Assembly: GCA_948099385.1 (NCBI GenBank)
Contig: CANUEZ040000029.1
Span: 3,193,501-3,257,500 of the forward strand
Direction of reading: 5' to 3'
From: Fasciola hepatica
Lineage: Eukaryota > Platyhelminthes > Trematoda > Plagiorchiida > Fasciolidae
Length of the DNA: 64,000 bases
The translations under genes were made by a program, and so were the position numbers. How positions within the stretch are numbered: the first letter of the stretch is position 1; each line of letters starts with the position of its first letter. The notes beneath the pieces were generated by a model, which was not told where the DNA came from, did no database searches, and saw only the letters and a program-made list of their open reading frames with translations. Positions 23,080-36,402 of this stretch are shown here, piece after piece.

Positions 23080-26060
23080 TCTTGGTTAAGCGATAACTAC
23101 CAGCCTCTTATGTACCCCGTTGAACCCAGCCACCATCACCTTCGATCATCTCACCTGCCCTTACCCAGTACCTCAACATCCTATCCCCCGCCTGGTTATT
23201 TCACCCACCCCAAAAATCTCACCTCCATAAACGGCTTCTTTTTTCTTGACAGAATCCCATCCTCCAACCTAGCCTCAGATGCCTACCAACAACCCGTTCT
23301 CCACACTGCCGACCCACCACTTCTGATTCCGACTTGGGCTCCATCACCTCTATGCTTGAAAACCCTAACGTTCTATGTACAGTTTCCGATATTTACCATC
23401 TTGGCAATGTTAGCTACCAACACCCAGCGATGGCAGCTCTTGCCCAAAGCCACCACGGCGCAGCTGCAGTTAATACGGTCCTCGTTGATGCTTGCTCCGC
23501 ACTCTGCAATATATTGCTGTCCTCCGCCTTCGAAATCATTGTCATAACTGGAACCTGGCTAACTGACGCTGTCTTATCTGATCAAATGTCTGATGCTAGT
23601 TGCCAAGCCTTTAAAAATATTCGTCGTATTCTCCTGCCACTCCTCACTCTGATCCAACACCAGACGAAACTCAGGACTCATTAAGGGGAACGGTTTTTCC
23701 GGCCAACCCCTCACTTCATACTGGCTGCGTCCGTCGACCACCCGGTTCAAAAGTCAATGACTTCGCCCACGTAGTTAACGCTTTTGCTCACTTTGCATCG
23801 GTAGCACCTCCTTAGAAACTCATGGCCGGCGATTTCAATGCGCTTATATCTGCTGGGGCAACGTGCCATCACCACATTACCTCACGAGCTTCTTTTCGAC
23901 CATAAGCGCAGGGCGCTGGGCCCGGCACCTAATGACACCAGTAAGAGGAGTCAGCACACTTGACCTGCTATTCACCTTTGGAGTATCGAATATGATTACT
24001 ACTGCCCTCGATCTCTTCCAAGGCAGTGACCATAGAACGGCATCCTGCAGGTTCACAGCTGGGCCTATGAACTCCATATGTAGCCCCTCAAAAGCCCCAA
24101 CAAAAGATCAGCCCATGCTTCGCTCCCTCAACTAAGAAGACTGTTTTCTGCAGCACAACAACCAGCTCACTCCTGAAGTTTTCTATGATAAACCGCGTGG
24201 TTGCTTGTCAGCAGTAACCTATATTGAAACAACAGCTCTCAAGCCAGCAGCTCTTATTTTACAGGACCGCAAAGTAAATGTGGAAGTTTGCAGGAGATCT
24301 GTAATGAGACCAGAGGTTTCTCGATATTGCTCCAACTCCACTCCCCATCTCTAACCGCCAGTCTTCGGATTACTGAACTGCTGCAAAAGGCAGCTTCCGG
24401 CCTTGAGTTCCCACGAAGGACCTTACCGACTGGCCCAATGATTAAGGCGTAGAAATCAGAGAGCCTCCGGAGATACCTTATTAAATTTTGGGAAAAAGTA
24501 CGCGTATGCATCCTCCAACTGCAAACGCTGAAACCCTGAATACCTTCATCTCAGAAACTATGAATAGAAACGCCGCCACAAATCCACCTCCATAACCCAC
24601 ATCATCGATCAGGCTTCCCTTGACAATGAATTCAGCTTGAATGACGTAGCTCATCCACTGCTGCGGAATAGACCTTCCTCCCGTCGTGCCTGTGACGGCA
24701 CCCCCATCACTTTTTGATCTCTGTGGAACTGATGTCTCGGCTATCCTTATGAATTTCTATAAATTATACAACGAAAAAGGCATTTTTCTGCCGCAATCAA
24801 AAACGTCGTCCATTATCCCTATCCATAAAAAAGATGCAGTACATGACTACTCAAGTCCTCGTCCAATTTACTACACACCTCTAGCCGCGAAAAATGGAAC
24901 GTTTGAGTAAACTGCTGATTTTTGATCTTCTCTTGTCCCATAACCTGGTTCACAGTGCTCAACATGGCACCCCAAAGCCACGTTTTTGTGCCATGTGCCA
25001 ATTTCATTTCCTCAACCTACTGACCACAGCAACTGACAACGGCAAATCTATGATTAGCATATACATCCATATGGCCAAGGCATTCGACCTAGTTCCTTGC
25101 CCCCTGTTGCTAACAAAGCTTTGAGCCTAACGTGGCCAAGGTCAGCTTTTATTGTAGATCACTTCTTACCTGTCTGACTGAATCCAGGTTGTATGTGCTA
25201 ATGGTCACTCACCGCAACCAGTGCTTCTCACTAGTGGAGTTATACGAGGAAAAGCACTTGGTGTGCTTTTTTTCTGACACTTTACTGGTGACATTTTTTA
25301 CCCGTCGTGCAGCGACGCCCTCCCTTCCTTTTGGCCGATGACATCGAAATCTTTTATGAGTTCCACCATCAAGCTCTGAGCACAGCCCTGTCTGATGTAG
25401 ATAATGATCTTACGAAACTTCATCAAAGAGGCACTCCAAGGCAGATGTTTCTGTCGACCTTCAAAAGCCTCTATGCAACCTGTAGATGTCAGTTACCTCC
25501 CGAGACCCTGCCACCGAATCAAGTATCGGTTGCCTCGAGCCCACTAGTAAGGGATCATGGGCTTTGATACTCCAACAGTCTGAGACTCATGGATCACACC
25601 ATATTCCAGAGGGCCAGGGCCAGGCAGATACATAGAACTGTTCTGAGATCATTTGCAATGCAAGGTTCCATCTCGAATAATGCCCTTTTATTCCTCCTGG
25701 AACGTCTAAAGTGCACAAAAGACGCCTTGAGAAGGTCCAGCTTACATTTACCAAGGAGGTTATAGGATGCTCTTCCTCAATGAGCTATAAAGAGCTATGC
25801 AACCAACCAAAACTTGTCTCCTTTCGGTTTAGACATGCTAGGCTTAACCTATGTTTTCTGTGTAGACCTACTCGTCACTCTGCCTTCACTTCCACCAATT
25901 CTGTGCAGTTTTCCCTGCCATCGCCTAACCACTTGAACCGAAGGTGTTTTAGTCCAACCAATACACCAGGGAGGCTTGCGAAAAGATCAATTTCGTTCTT
26001 AACAAATGCTCAAAGATTTGAGGCAAGCCACTCCTGGCTATTCGAGAATGTGCGTTAATG
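23080..26060 (+). pseudogene. LINE-A ORF2 relic: endonuclease and RT
   Basis: Endonuclease pieces are FEIIVITGTWLTDAVLSDQM (23334-23684) and AGRWARHLMTP...STLDLLFTFGVSN (23863-24135). These match ILITETWLADYTPADQI and GGWVQHIGSP...SILDLLFTHGVPH of the 36-43 kb copy. RT pieces are IIPIHKKDAVHDYSS, HGTPKPRFCAMCQFHFLNLL and HMAKAFDLVPCPLL (motif A, with the first Asp changed to His). A C-terminal block extends to 26058. The motif C aspartates are damaged and the reading frame is broken many times. The copy is inactive. Confidence 0.85.
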
Positions 26061-26743
26061 GCTCAGTTTAGCCATACCCTAAAATCACAACTTACCGTGA
26101 GTCAACTATTGTCTTTGACCGACACCAGCGCATCTGATGGTCGAGCCTATGGAGAAGGCTTCCAGTTTTAATATGCAAGCTTCCTTCCTCCCTCCTGCCG
26201 TCTTCTATCCCTCAGTTCAGAGGCTCACTGGAATACATCATAACAGTGTCAAGCGTGATCCGCCTAGCCGGCCTAAATATCACCAAAGGCCAGCTCAAGC
26301 TGGCCTTCGGAACAGGATTCCATTACCAGAATTACAGCAACATGCCCTAAAACCAATGTTTCCTGCCCAATGACAGACGCTAGGCTGGCTATTTTCCCGC
26401 GTATATCGCACATATTCTACATTGTGGTAGGATACATTTTGTTGCCATTTGTAATTTCAACCAGTTAGTTGCCTGCTGATTCTCGCGACTCTAAACGACA
26501 CTCACGTTTATCCAAGGTCGTGCAGTTCCCGCACAACCCCGCTTCATTCACGGAGCCCGTCTTTCTTCACAGCTATGTCTGGACAAATACTGCCTCCTTC
26601 CCTGTATAGTACTGACGCAGCCTTTCAAAACCATTTCCCTTTAGCCCAAGGCTTTCAGCCCTTGATTTTTCCCCCCAGAACCAAATGAATCAGCAGTACA
26701 GGATCCTAGGACACTAAGTACCGTCGTCCACCACTTTACTTCC
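26061..26743 (+). repeat. LINE-A 3' UTR, proximal part, interrupted
   Basis: C/T-rich sense sequence directly follows the ORF2 relic. It is cut at 26743 by the tail of a minus-strand LINE-A fragment. The C-rich plus strand resumes at about 28615, so that fragment probably inserted within this UTR. Confidence 0.55.
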
Positions 26744-28610
26744 TAATGATAATAATAATAATAATAATGTTGGTATAATTCTTGGCTACGGTCGAGATGC
26801 TCGCTCTGGGGCGTGATCATGGTGTAATACGTTACTCAATAAGGTGAAATATTTACAAGTTCTAAGTATAAAAGTCAAGAATGTCGGCTTTGGAAATGCA
26901 TAGCCGGCAACAGTTTGAATGGATCATTTCATTAACGGTTTGCGCGGCTATTTTGAACCAGTTTCGAATCCGAGATGGGCGGTGTTGCGGGGTGGGGATA
27001 TCAAAAAAATCGTTAGCACAGTGCCATAGAGTGCATTATCAACGAGAATTACTCAAGCCTAGGAAAGCGGAGGCCTGCTAAGGTTCTGCTAACGGGGTAG
27101 TTTCTGAAAGAGAAGAAAAGAAAAGGATAAAAAAATTGTAATCAATTGTACTCGGGAAAATCGATGCATGCGAAGGGAATAGCGATCCGTGAAGACGATG
27201 CTAACCCTGAATGATGGATTTACAGGGGTTCAATGAACGGAATGAGTTTTGAAACAGTGAGACATGAGACCAATTTATTGAAAGTGAACGTAAGAACATT
27301 AGTGGATGTGAGAGGAACAGCAGTCCATAAAGAGGTGAGTTTAAATTCAAGATCAGTAACATGTACCATTCAGAAATGAGAAAGCGCAACTGGAGGGTCC
27401 TCGGGGAGTAAAGAGTCAATTTCCTGCCGGCTACGGTTCGAGGGAAGGATAAGCTGTGGTAACGGGTACTAAAGTGGGAAATCTCCGCATAGACTTGAGT
27501 CTCACCTTGCTTTTTCACTGACAAATATATAGGTATATGTATATGGTGACACGTTTGGCTTCAGTGTTATTCAGAGTCATTTCTGGTAATGTGCAATATC
27601 GTATGGGTATGTTTCGTCCGGCAGGTCATAGTATGTGCAGATCAGTCAGTCGAGTGTGGCAGTATATTAACGAGATACGCATGAACTGGGATTCGTGTTG
27701 GATGCGTTTGAAAACGCTGAACGATCTGATAAGCAATTAGAAGTATTTCCTGTCGGGTGGCTTGATTTCGGTCCCAGTTGCCATGGTAAATTCCACTTTG
27801 GTCTCTGTCGGTACGAGTGCAAGTGGCATCCTTGGTTATCAGGTTTGGCCACTGAGATAGCGGAAGACAGCGAACCTGATATAAAGGGGGATTGCAGTCT
27901 GGACGTGGTGCCAGCCATGAGTTACGATAATATATGAGGACAGTAACAATGGACTTGTTAGGTTCATGTGAGTGGAGCATGGATTTAGTTTCATTTGGGC
28001 TCTCAGTAGCACTTACTCCATATTCTGGGCAAAATAGGCTCGCGGTGGATTTGCGCTGTACTGCTACAGGCTAACGAATTTGCGTACACCGGTTTGGCAG
28101 CTGTGTAGACACTTCAAAGGAATTGTGATTAGCACGTTGGCACGGCAGCGCTCGGATACTAATGAAAGACCTAGGGCTTCATGGTTTAGAATAGTTAGAA
28201 ATGATAACACTCAATAACGTTTGCTTACACAGAAGGCAGTTTCGCAACGAGGCGATAACAGACCGTAAGCGAATGAGACTGGCACACTGTTAGCGTAGCC
28301 CTTTGCTGTTACTGTCTCTCCCGGAATAGTGGTTATTCTATAGCGAGTAGTTTCTGAGGGGCCTTAGAGCGGAAGAAACTATTGGGGTGCCCGTGGTGAT
28401 GCATTGGAGGCAACTGGTCACGTGCCGAGAAAAGTTAACGTGAGTCCGTCTATGCTGCTACAAGATGGTGCTACCGTACTGAGATTATACTCGGGTGTGA
28501 GCAAGGAAATCTGATGTAGATTTGGTTGCATGGTTATCGTGGTATCTTTTTTGTTGTTATTGTCTTGCAAAGCAGGACAACACCGATGTGAGGACCATCC
28601 GTCATTCATT
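26744..28610 (-). repeat. 5'-truncated LINE-A 3' UTR fragment
   Basis: On the minus strand the 3' end is an (ATT)n run (26768 down to 26744) preceded by GATCACGCC...GAGCGAGCATC, the same arrangement as GATCATGCA...GAGCATGCTTC at 36430-36460. The plus strand is purine-rich through about 28610 and then switches abruptly to C-rich. No ORF2 sequence is present, so reverse transcription stopped within the UTR. Frames up to 112 codons here have no motif. Confidence 0.65.
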
Positions 28611-30819
28611 CTGGCTTACACTCCCCCCAGCCCTCTGTTCCAGTCATAACCCGCTTTCCCTAATTATCCCATTCTAGGATCTCTAATCCCATAAATACGC
28701 CTTTCATTAGCTATCTGTTGTCCTCAGTTTCCCCGTCCCATGTTCTCCGATACTACTGCTGGTCTGTGTCACCACGATTTCTGAATCTATCACCAAACTT
28801 CGACTACTATCTTTTCTTCGATGTCCCGTAGCACATCCCATTGGTGCAGCTAAACCGATCACACCAGAACGGCCTCTGGTAGTCTTAGGCATGCGAGTTA
28901 CAACACTGGTTGTCTTACCCCTTGTGTTAGCTTGGCCTTACTCTGTTTTCTTCCAGCTGAAACTAGTGAAACCCCTGATGTCAACGGCAAGTACACCACA
29001 GCAGTGTCCGGAAGTGGGGAAAACAGACCACCCCCAGCGTTTGCGAGAAAATGAAAAATACACTGCAAGTTATGGTCGGGCGGACTGGCCATGGAAAGAA
29101 CCTATATGAGCTTAACCACTTCCGTGTTAGAAAAAAATGGAAAACAAACAAAAACCTATCGGAATCAGTTAGATACTCATGTACCCCTAACAGAGGACTT
29201 TGAAAGAAGTGGGCTATCATCAGTCACGGGTGTTTCTGTCATTCTCCCAGATCTGACCCTGCGAAAGGGGAAGCCCTACAAAGCCGTTGTCCGCTGGACC
29301 CGCTTTTGGTTCCCAAGCACGAGACTGACTGGGTTGATGGTGAACCGGACTCTCCACATACGCCTATTCAACTCCCGCCGTGATTTTCGGCCGCCCCACG
29401 CCCCCCCCCCCCATGCAAGCCTGGCATGCACGTTCGCTTCGGCTACAAGGCCAAAATGGCTCTGAGTCTTATGCCACTGCTCTGGACAACAAATCGATAT
29501 ATCAGGCGACAAATACATCTCACCGCAGCGTTATATGTATATTCACATACAATAAATATATAAAGATTCAAATGTGCGTATAAACATATATATATATATA
29601 TATAAGAACATGGGGAAAGCCATCCATATTTTTCGTTCCCACCTACCTATTATTCCTCTTCATTGTAGGAAGGCAGAGTTTCCTACGTCCTAGGATCAAA
29701 CCTTTTCTCCAGCTCACTGCCAAACCCAACAGCAACCTTCCGCATACCAAGACCCGACACCGACCCGCAGCATTAGACCAGTAAATACCGTACGGTAGGA
29801 CGTGTCATATATCCTATGGTTTCTTAGCGTTTCACAGCTGCTTATCCTGAAAGCCTTTGGACCTAATACCTGTAATGTACCTACACGGCTTTATTAACCC
29901 CAAACAATAAGATTTCCAGGTATCCTGAAGAACCGGCAATCGATAAATAGATCTAATAGTGCGGGAGCAGTTAGCCTTTATGGACTCCGACTTACAACAT
30001 ATGGGACTCTCCACTACTACTCCGCTGCTACCATTGTTCCTCATTTCCAACCTCCACGCTTCTGTCCTTTATTTTTTGGGCTAACCCTTATTTGAGATAA
30101 CTTCCAGATCGCATCTTCCTATTTTCGAACTTGGGGACCAACAGCACATCATCTTATCTGGCAGTAAAGCGTCGCACGGAAGACTTACCGTGTTCTCTGC
30201 TCGCTTACGACCTCGTCTATGGTTGGTCTTTGCTAATACCACCTGGTTACCGGGTTTTCCTCGCACGAAGTCCTGGTATCGCTGCATGAGCTCAGCTGAG
30301 GTTTACTGAAGCATCTAGCTACAAGAATCTTTCGATGTCAAAGCCATTTCAACCACAAGGGATACTAATCAAATAATGAACGGTCCGGATTCGGTAATGC
30401 TCTCCTCCTTCCATAACAAAAAAGAATCAGAACCACAGCAAGCTCTCGCCCAAGAGGCCCCACGCGGATAGAGAAAAGCCACAGGCGAACTCTGATCTTG
30501 CTTATTGTATGCACCTCGTCCACTTGCGAGAACTTAACCATTATGATCAACTTCCTGGTGGTGAGCATTGAGTATGCTCAGCAGGTGGATGACGGAAAGC
30601 ACTGTGGCCCGTCCGGGGCTTGTATTGATCAACGTTTTCTTTTATTGCACACTGTCTCGGTGAGCTCTCATGATGCATAGTGTCCCTTGTAGTTGACGTG
30701 CGATGAGATTCTTCGTTTCCCTCCTATTTTTAACTGAGATTGGACGAAACACTCTGTGCAGTGATGGGTGCCTACCTGGTGTGCATAACATCGAAAGAAT
30801 TCTGGACGGTCGTTTGACC
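28611..30819. other. No gene recognised; C-rich, possibly LINE-A 3' UTR continued
   Basis: The plus strand is pyrimidine-rich to about 30300, consistent with the distal 3' UTR of the LINE-A at 21540-26743. I found neither the GC-rich block nor the AATAAAC-ATT end, so this is tentative. A 12-C run lies at 29401-29412 and a TA dinucleotide run at 29586-29604. A 124-codon frame (29091-29465) has no recognisable domain. Confidence 0.4.
29586..29604. repeat. TA dinucleotide microsatellite
   Basis: A run of alternating A and T of about 19 bp in C-rich DNA. Confidence 0.95.
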
Positions 30820-32280
30820 GTGGCCATTGTTTGTTCTGTGCAAGCTGAACCGAGCTGATGATGAAAACGCCGCGGTAGAAAAAAAGTTGCGGACAACTAG
30901 CCGAATCCTGCTGCCGCTGCAGGGAACGTTTGCCTCACCGCAAGGAAACAAGCACAAGAACAGGCTTGAGTGGTGGACGGCAACGGTCAAAAAGTCCATC
31001 TGGAAGCGTGGTAAGAGTTGGCGGAAGCTTAAAGCAGTCCGAAGTGAGAGAGCTTGGGTACAATACAACAAACACCAAAAATCAGCTGTCAAGATACAAG
31101 GAAGCGCCAGAAGACCTTTGAGCTGGCATAGGCAAAAGCAGCTAGGCAAGACCCTAAGAGGTAATTTAGGTACGCCCAATCGAAATGTGCCCTTAGAAGG
31201 GGGGGGGTCAGAACAATAATATTATATAACGAGAGTGAGGTCCGTGAGAATCACAGCAAGGCGGAGGCGCATAGTAAGTAGTTCGAAGATGTGCGACGAA
31301 AAGACGGGGCATCAGGAGACCCCGGAAGATCAATTAGAAACACACAGGGGTCGGTTTCACGTCCTCTAAAGTTCTTGACTTACAGGAATGTTCTTCCGAC
31401 GGTCCTTCTTGTGAACATTACTATGAATGCAGACGATATAACCTTCTAGAATTCAAGCTTGAGAAACCTGCAACTTGCAGATGATGAAACAAAACTCTGA
31501 TCCGGGTATTGGAATCCCCCAGTCCATGATGGCAAGTGCTTGAGCACTTCTTTCGGCAGGGAGACTGCTCACACCTTCTCTATTAAAGAGGCAGCCACAC
31601 TGCCCAGTTTTGGTCGGTACAAGGTGCTGAGGTTCTCGTCAGATTGTAGCTTGTCATTCTCCCACCATCACCTACATGCGAACAGGTTTGCCTTCCAAGT
31701 CCCAAACATAATTCGAATGTTCTTCTTGCCCACCTCTGGGGATGATAGCCCAACAGTTTGCTGCACGTATATTCATTCTCTGCTAGATTTCTATGGTCAG
31801 GTCTGGCACCCTGGCTTCGCCCAAGACCGTGAGATCCGAGAGAGTGTTCAGAAAACTTCCACCAAAGCAGTATGGGGTCTGTCCCACCTACCTTATCCCG
31901 TCCGCCCATCACTCCTCATCCTCCATCCCCTTGACCTGAGAAGAGTAAGAGGTGGTCTGTTTCTGGTGTTTCAGCATTTCCGATCTGACCAAAGGGATTA
32001 CTTCTTCTCGTTCTGTCCAGCCTCTTCTCCCCGTGGCCACGGCCGAAAGGCCTTTCAACAGAGACCATGCACTTCTCTACGAATTAACTTTTTAGCTACT
32101 GGTTTATTATTCTGCGGAATGCTGTTCCGAGAGTTATTGTTCTCTCGCAGAACAAAACTGTCTTCATGAAAAAGTTAGACCACTAAATATTTCCCTCTCA
32201 GTCACTCCTTTTCCGGAATGTGAAATAGATATTCCTTGTTGCATTTTCTTTCCACTGTATGGTTATGAATGTCGCACCCC
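30820..32280 (+). pseudogene. LINE-B (CR1-like) ORF2 relic: linker to C-terminus
   Basis: The frame 30827-31219 carries the linker between endonuclease and RT: WWTATVKKSIWKRGKSWRKL and ERAWVQYNKHQ. A degraded motif C follows (LQLADDETKL, near 31470). The frame 31540-32169 carries thumb and C-terminal blocks: YIHSLLDFYGQVWHPGF (like YVRPHLEYCSQVW), QKTSTKAVWGLSHLPYPVRP and LDLRRVRGGLFLVFQ. Most of the RT palm between them is missing. The end near 32200 (RELLFSRRTKL) matches the usual LWN.LP..VV end only in a shifted frame. It is non-functional. Confidence 0.88.
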
Positions 32281-33839
32281 CATTCCGCTTGAGGCCCGGT
32301 CCACAGTGAGACACTGCTTGGTATCGTGTACACTTGGTTTTGGTCGCCGCCACCACCCACCTCCGCCCCGCCTCAACTTAACCTTACTCTCGTTTCAGCT
32401 TGTTGAATTCGATGGAGGATTAGAGATTTTCTTGAGGACCGGGACAATTGTGCTCAAAGCCCAGAACTCGTGTAATACTCAAGGACTTCAAGACTACATC
32501 AAAACAGCCGAACTAAACCGGACTGAACCGCAAAATGGACAGGCCGGAGGTCAATTTCGTGGGGCTGGGTTAAATGGCTGGGATTTTTTCCGCCAGTTTA
32601 TTGAATCTTAATTAGGAAGTAAATACGCGGGACCTAAGTTGTCTCTTTCTTTTATTATTTGGCCGGAGGGATGGAATTTTGATAAACTGTGGTTCATCTT
32701 CCTAGCCGGCTGTTTCATTTTCTTCGTGCCGTTGCATGCCGTGAATACATGCAATAAATCTTTGGCATATTTTGAGCCCCATCATGTCACTTACCGCCAT
32801 TTTTGCCTGTCATTAGGGCTGCCAAAGATTCATGCAAGAATAGACAATGTGACCGTAAAATGCGGTGAAATGGAAAAGGGATTTATAAAACACATCAGAC
32901 TTTTCATTGTCCCCAGCGCAGACGTATCCCTTCTGAAGTGTTTTGTGCAGGCATGAGCTCCTTATTATCGCAAGGATCAGGAGTTCTTGGAAGCGGTACA
33001 GCAACTTGCAAATAGAATGATCACCAGCCAGAGGTGCAAATCCCAGGCCCGTCGTTCGGAAGATCCCAATCTCTTCCTTTTAGCACGTCCTAAAGGCCAG
33101 GGTTACTTTATGGGTGTCAAAGAATGTAAAGGGTCCGTCGGGTGATTCTTTCGTTTATGTCCCTGAGATGTAGTCTTGAGTTACAGGGGCACACTCAAGG
33201 CTTGACATACGATCTAAGTTTTTACAAATGGGGTTGTACCCGTGTGGAACAGACTGTCAGAGGATACTGGTAAATGCAGCAATGTACCAGTTTCCAAGAA
33301 AGCCCTAGATTCACACTAGACAACGGCATTCCCAGAACTAGCGGCATGAACGAGGGGTGAGGTAATGAACCTCTGGTATTTCTGTCAATGGGCTTGTCTG
33401 TGAAATTAATACTGTCACGCCACCATCGCCTCTCAAACAAAATATTCAAGGAGCGGAGTTGAGAGCTAAGCGAACCCGGCTCTGACCCAATGATCTGGAC
33501 TCCGGTTGATCTCGGCCACCTTCTTCCTATGCTAACTGAAGGGACTCGGCGGTCCTGGCGGCAAGTTCCAAATTGGTTTGATTCTTGCTGCTCTGCTTTT
33601 CAACGGCTAAATTCTGATATTTTTTTGATACCTGTGAGTTCTGGTTCGGTAATCTTTTTCTCCCAATAAAACGGATTATTGATGTTGTCCAAGGGCTACC
33701 ATTCTGGGTTCTGACCCATTTCTCCAGGCATTTTATCCCTTTTTCCAAATAACTATCAACTGGAAATGCATTCTGACTTATTAAACGAAGACTCTGTCCT
33801 TATGAAACAAGGTAGAGAGACTTCAGTGGACTCAGAACC
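32281..33839. other. No gene recognised; two plus-strand frames of about 100 codons
   Basis: The frames 32306-32611 (101 codons) and 32639-32956 (105 codons, with an early hydrophobic run FIFLAGCFIFFVPL-like) follow one another on the plus strand but show no domain I can name and no splice-site pattern I trust. They sit between two LINE-B relics and may be UTR or target DNA. Confidence 0.35.
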
Positions 33840-35040
33840 GTCTTCTGTCGAAGAAAGTCACGAATCAGGAGGCGGAGATTCTTGGTCTCAAAAACACCAC
33901 TAGGACCCTCGAGGCCAAGATAGGACACGTAGAAACGGCAATGCTCCGTCTTTGCCCGGAGAAGGCAGCGGCTAAAAAGCCCGCAAGATTTCAGAAAAAT
34001 GCATTGTTACTGCGGTTGAGGAGTCGCGAGACTTGTCTGTCTGTTCTACACGCCCTATTATTTAGGGCCCCCTTGATAAGAAAACTGCTCTTACGGAGAA
34101 CGCAAAACAAGTACTTGGTGCCCTCTCATCGCCTAATATTCCGAACCCGGCAAGAAGCTCACGGCCCACTCCCAAAACTAACAGACCAATTCTAGGGTTA
34201 CTGGCTAGTTTAAGCTCACCGCAGATGGCGTCTGACTGCCTCACACAGACTACTCAGACAGGGGGGGGGCGGCAAAAGGCACAGTCCGATGGGTCTTTCC
34301 GGATAGGCCTTTACACGTGAGATGTTGAAAGAGAAACCGGTAGTTGCATAAGACACTTTAGATGATCCGAAGCTTAGGCTCAACCCAGTTGTGCGACTAA
34401 CACCAACTAACTTTGAAAATGGGCCCGAACCTAGGACAGTGATGGGTCGCACCAGGAAAGTTGCACCCGAAATAGAAACGCCACCATCTCGATCTTGTGC
34501 TTCTCTGAATAACAGCTTTTTAGTGCGGCCAGTGAAATCGATGAGCCACCGACGGCTGCAGCGCAAGCCACGAGAAAAAACCGAAGCCTCCTAAGAAGAA
34601 GCTAACAAAGCCTTCTTCCACCCCGGTGATACAAAGAGTAGAGGCGAGTTTGCTGGGTGATCAGAGGTCGCGGAACTTTTCCTTCAGCTCTCAGAACAGA
34701 GTGACACGAAAAGCCGCTTTTTATGTGCTCAGCCATAAGCATCTTCAGACCAGCACCTTGATAGGCTTATATAAGCGAAATACACTTAGCTCACCCCTTT
34801 TTCCCGCCCGATGGTCTCAAAACCCCAGACCTGTTGCAGCTAGGCAATATGAACTAGGTGCTACCTCACCATCCGTCTTATGCACAACCCCTAGGGGGCT
34901 CCTGTCCAAATCCAGTATTCCCATCAAAGTTTTATCCCTTCCCGGCACCTCGGCCCTCCCTAACATTCTCCATATTTCAACAACCCCATCCCCATCGGCT
35001 GCTGTATCTAATGCTTCTTCAGCTTCTCGTGAAAGATTTT
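33840..35040 (+). pseudogene. Probable LINE-B ORF1 relic
   Basis: The plus strand first encodes a heptad-like stretch (NTTRTLEAKIGHVETAMLRL), as in coiled-coil ORF1 proteins. TAVEESRDLSVCSTRPI and ENAKQVLGALSSP follow; these resemble the single-strand-binding ORF1 segments of CR1-like elements, but only loosely. A proline/serine-rich stretch leads into the endonuclease relic at 35050. The call depends mainly on its place upstream of a same-strand endonuclease. Confidence 0.45.
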
Positions 35041-35049
35041 AAAACGTCT

Positions 35050-36400
35050 CTCCACTAACCGTCTCAGCATTCTAAACAAGGCTTTGGAACTGAGGCAGTT
35101 GATGACCAATGGGAAACCTCACATTCCTGCAGCCGCCGAGACATAGCTCACGTCGGAAGACCAAAACGCGGAAGTACCTATCAGGGGTTACACACTGGTC
35201 CGTAAGGACTCAGTGAAAGGGGAAGCAGGTGGGGCAGTCCTTTTTTCTTACTTCCCTTTTACCCCCAATCTTGGATTTACACTTAGATCCCATTCCTTGT
35301 ATTGACTGTTTGATGGTCAGAATTGCCTTGCCTTCCATTGCAGACCTTTTGATAAGAGTGACTTACAGGTCTTTGGCTTGTTCTGCCGAATCAAGCAGTG
35401 CTGCCATAAAGCAGGCGGGTGAAGCTAGGATCCAACACTAGCTTACACGTCTTTTATTACCAGGCCACTTTATTGCTCCCGCAGTGAACTGAGTTCAACT
35501 TCACTCTTCAAACAGCAACTTCACGGAATCTCGAGCTAGACTGATGGTAGAGCTTGATTGTACTCAGCAAGTCCCATTTAACACCAGGTACAGACTGGGA
35601 AAAGACTCAACGCTTTCAGATCTCGTCATCACCAACGAGAGTTACGCCACAGACATATTCCTTCCTACCCCTCCACTTGAAAAATGTGAACGCATGGTAC
35701 TGAAATTTGACTTTGTAACTAAATGGCCCAAGCGTAGTTTCTTGAACCTGAGTTTTAGATCCTTAAAGCGGACTGATTTTCAACAGATGATGAGTTAACC
35801 ACAGATCGAATCTGAGAGAATGAACTAGGGACCAGAAGTCGACGAGGTCAATGGGCTAATCGCGCATCACCTTGATGCTGCTGAACATCTTTTTGTGCCA
35901 AGAACTCTCGAAACCGATGGAAAGAAAAGCCCCTTTCCCAGCAAAATACGTCGACTGTTGGAAGAGTGAGCAGGACTACTTGTGGTTTATAGGTCCACAG
36001 ATCTAACGACGGATTCAAATACCTTTATAGCCATCGGAAATCTGTGCAAACCTGGGATCAGGCAATACTTTCGAACCCAAGGAGATTTCATTTCTCGAGT
36101 GCGAAGCAATAAGCATATTCTTTACCAACAAGTTTAACGTGCTTGGCGGACCTCACCCCCTCCCATTGCCTTACAGCTAACAAGTGGCTCTCCACCATTT
36201 CTCCAGAACAAATGGAAGAAGCCCTTAGGTTTTACCCCAGCTCCACTCTCAACTCTTCTTTCACAATTGTGTATCCAATTATTCAAAACCCCATGGTTCA
36301 CCCGCCACTGAAACATACTGGAACATGCCCCTAACTACTAACAGTACTTATTTTTTCCAGTTTCCCGTCTAAATCCTACTTATCAAGTGGTCATTTTTCC
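35050..36400 (+). pseudogene. LINE-B (CR1-like) endonuclease and linker relic, cut at its 3' end
   Basis: Plus-strand pieces in order: LSILNKALELRQLMTNGKPH with AAAET.LTSED (endonuclease start, the TETWL position); IRGYTLVRKD; LLIRVTYRSLACSAESSS; PGHFIAPAVN (the GDFN.P position); LDCTQQVPFNTRYR with STLSDLVITNE; and LPTPPLEKCERMVLKFDF (the SDH position, here CER). A linker then has SPEQMEEALRFYPSSTL, matching the segment just before the RT. The sequence stops near 36400 at the ATT tail of the minus-strand LINE-A. No RT follows on this side; a plus-strand CR1-like RT starts at about 58880. Confidence 0.85.
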
Positions 36401-36402
36401 AG

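Noticed and set aside
34216..34566. 116-codon minus-strand frame
   Set aside because: It lies opposite the likely LINE-B ORF1; no motif in either strand makes it more convincing than chance.
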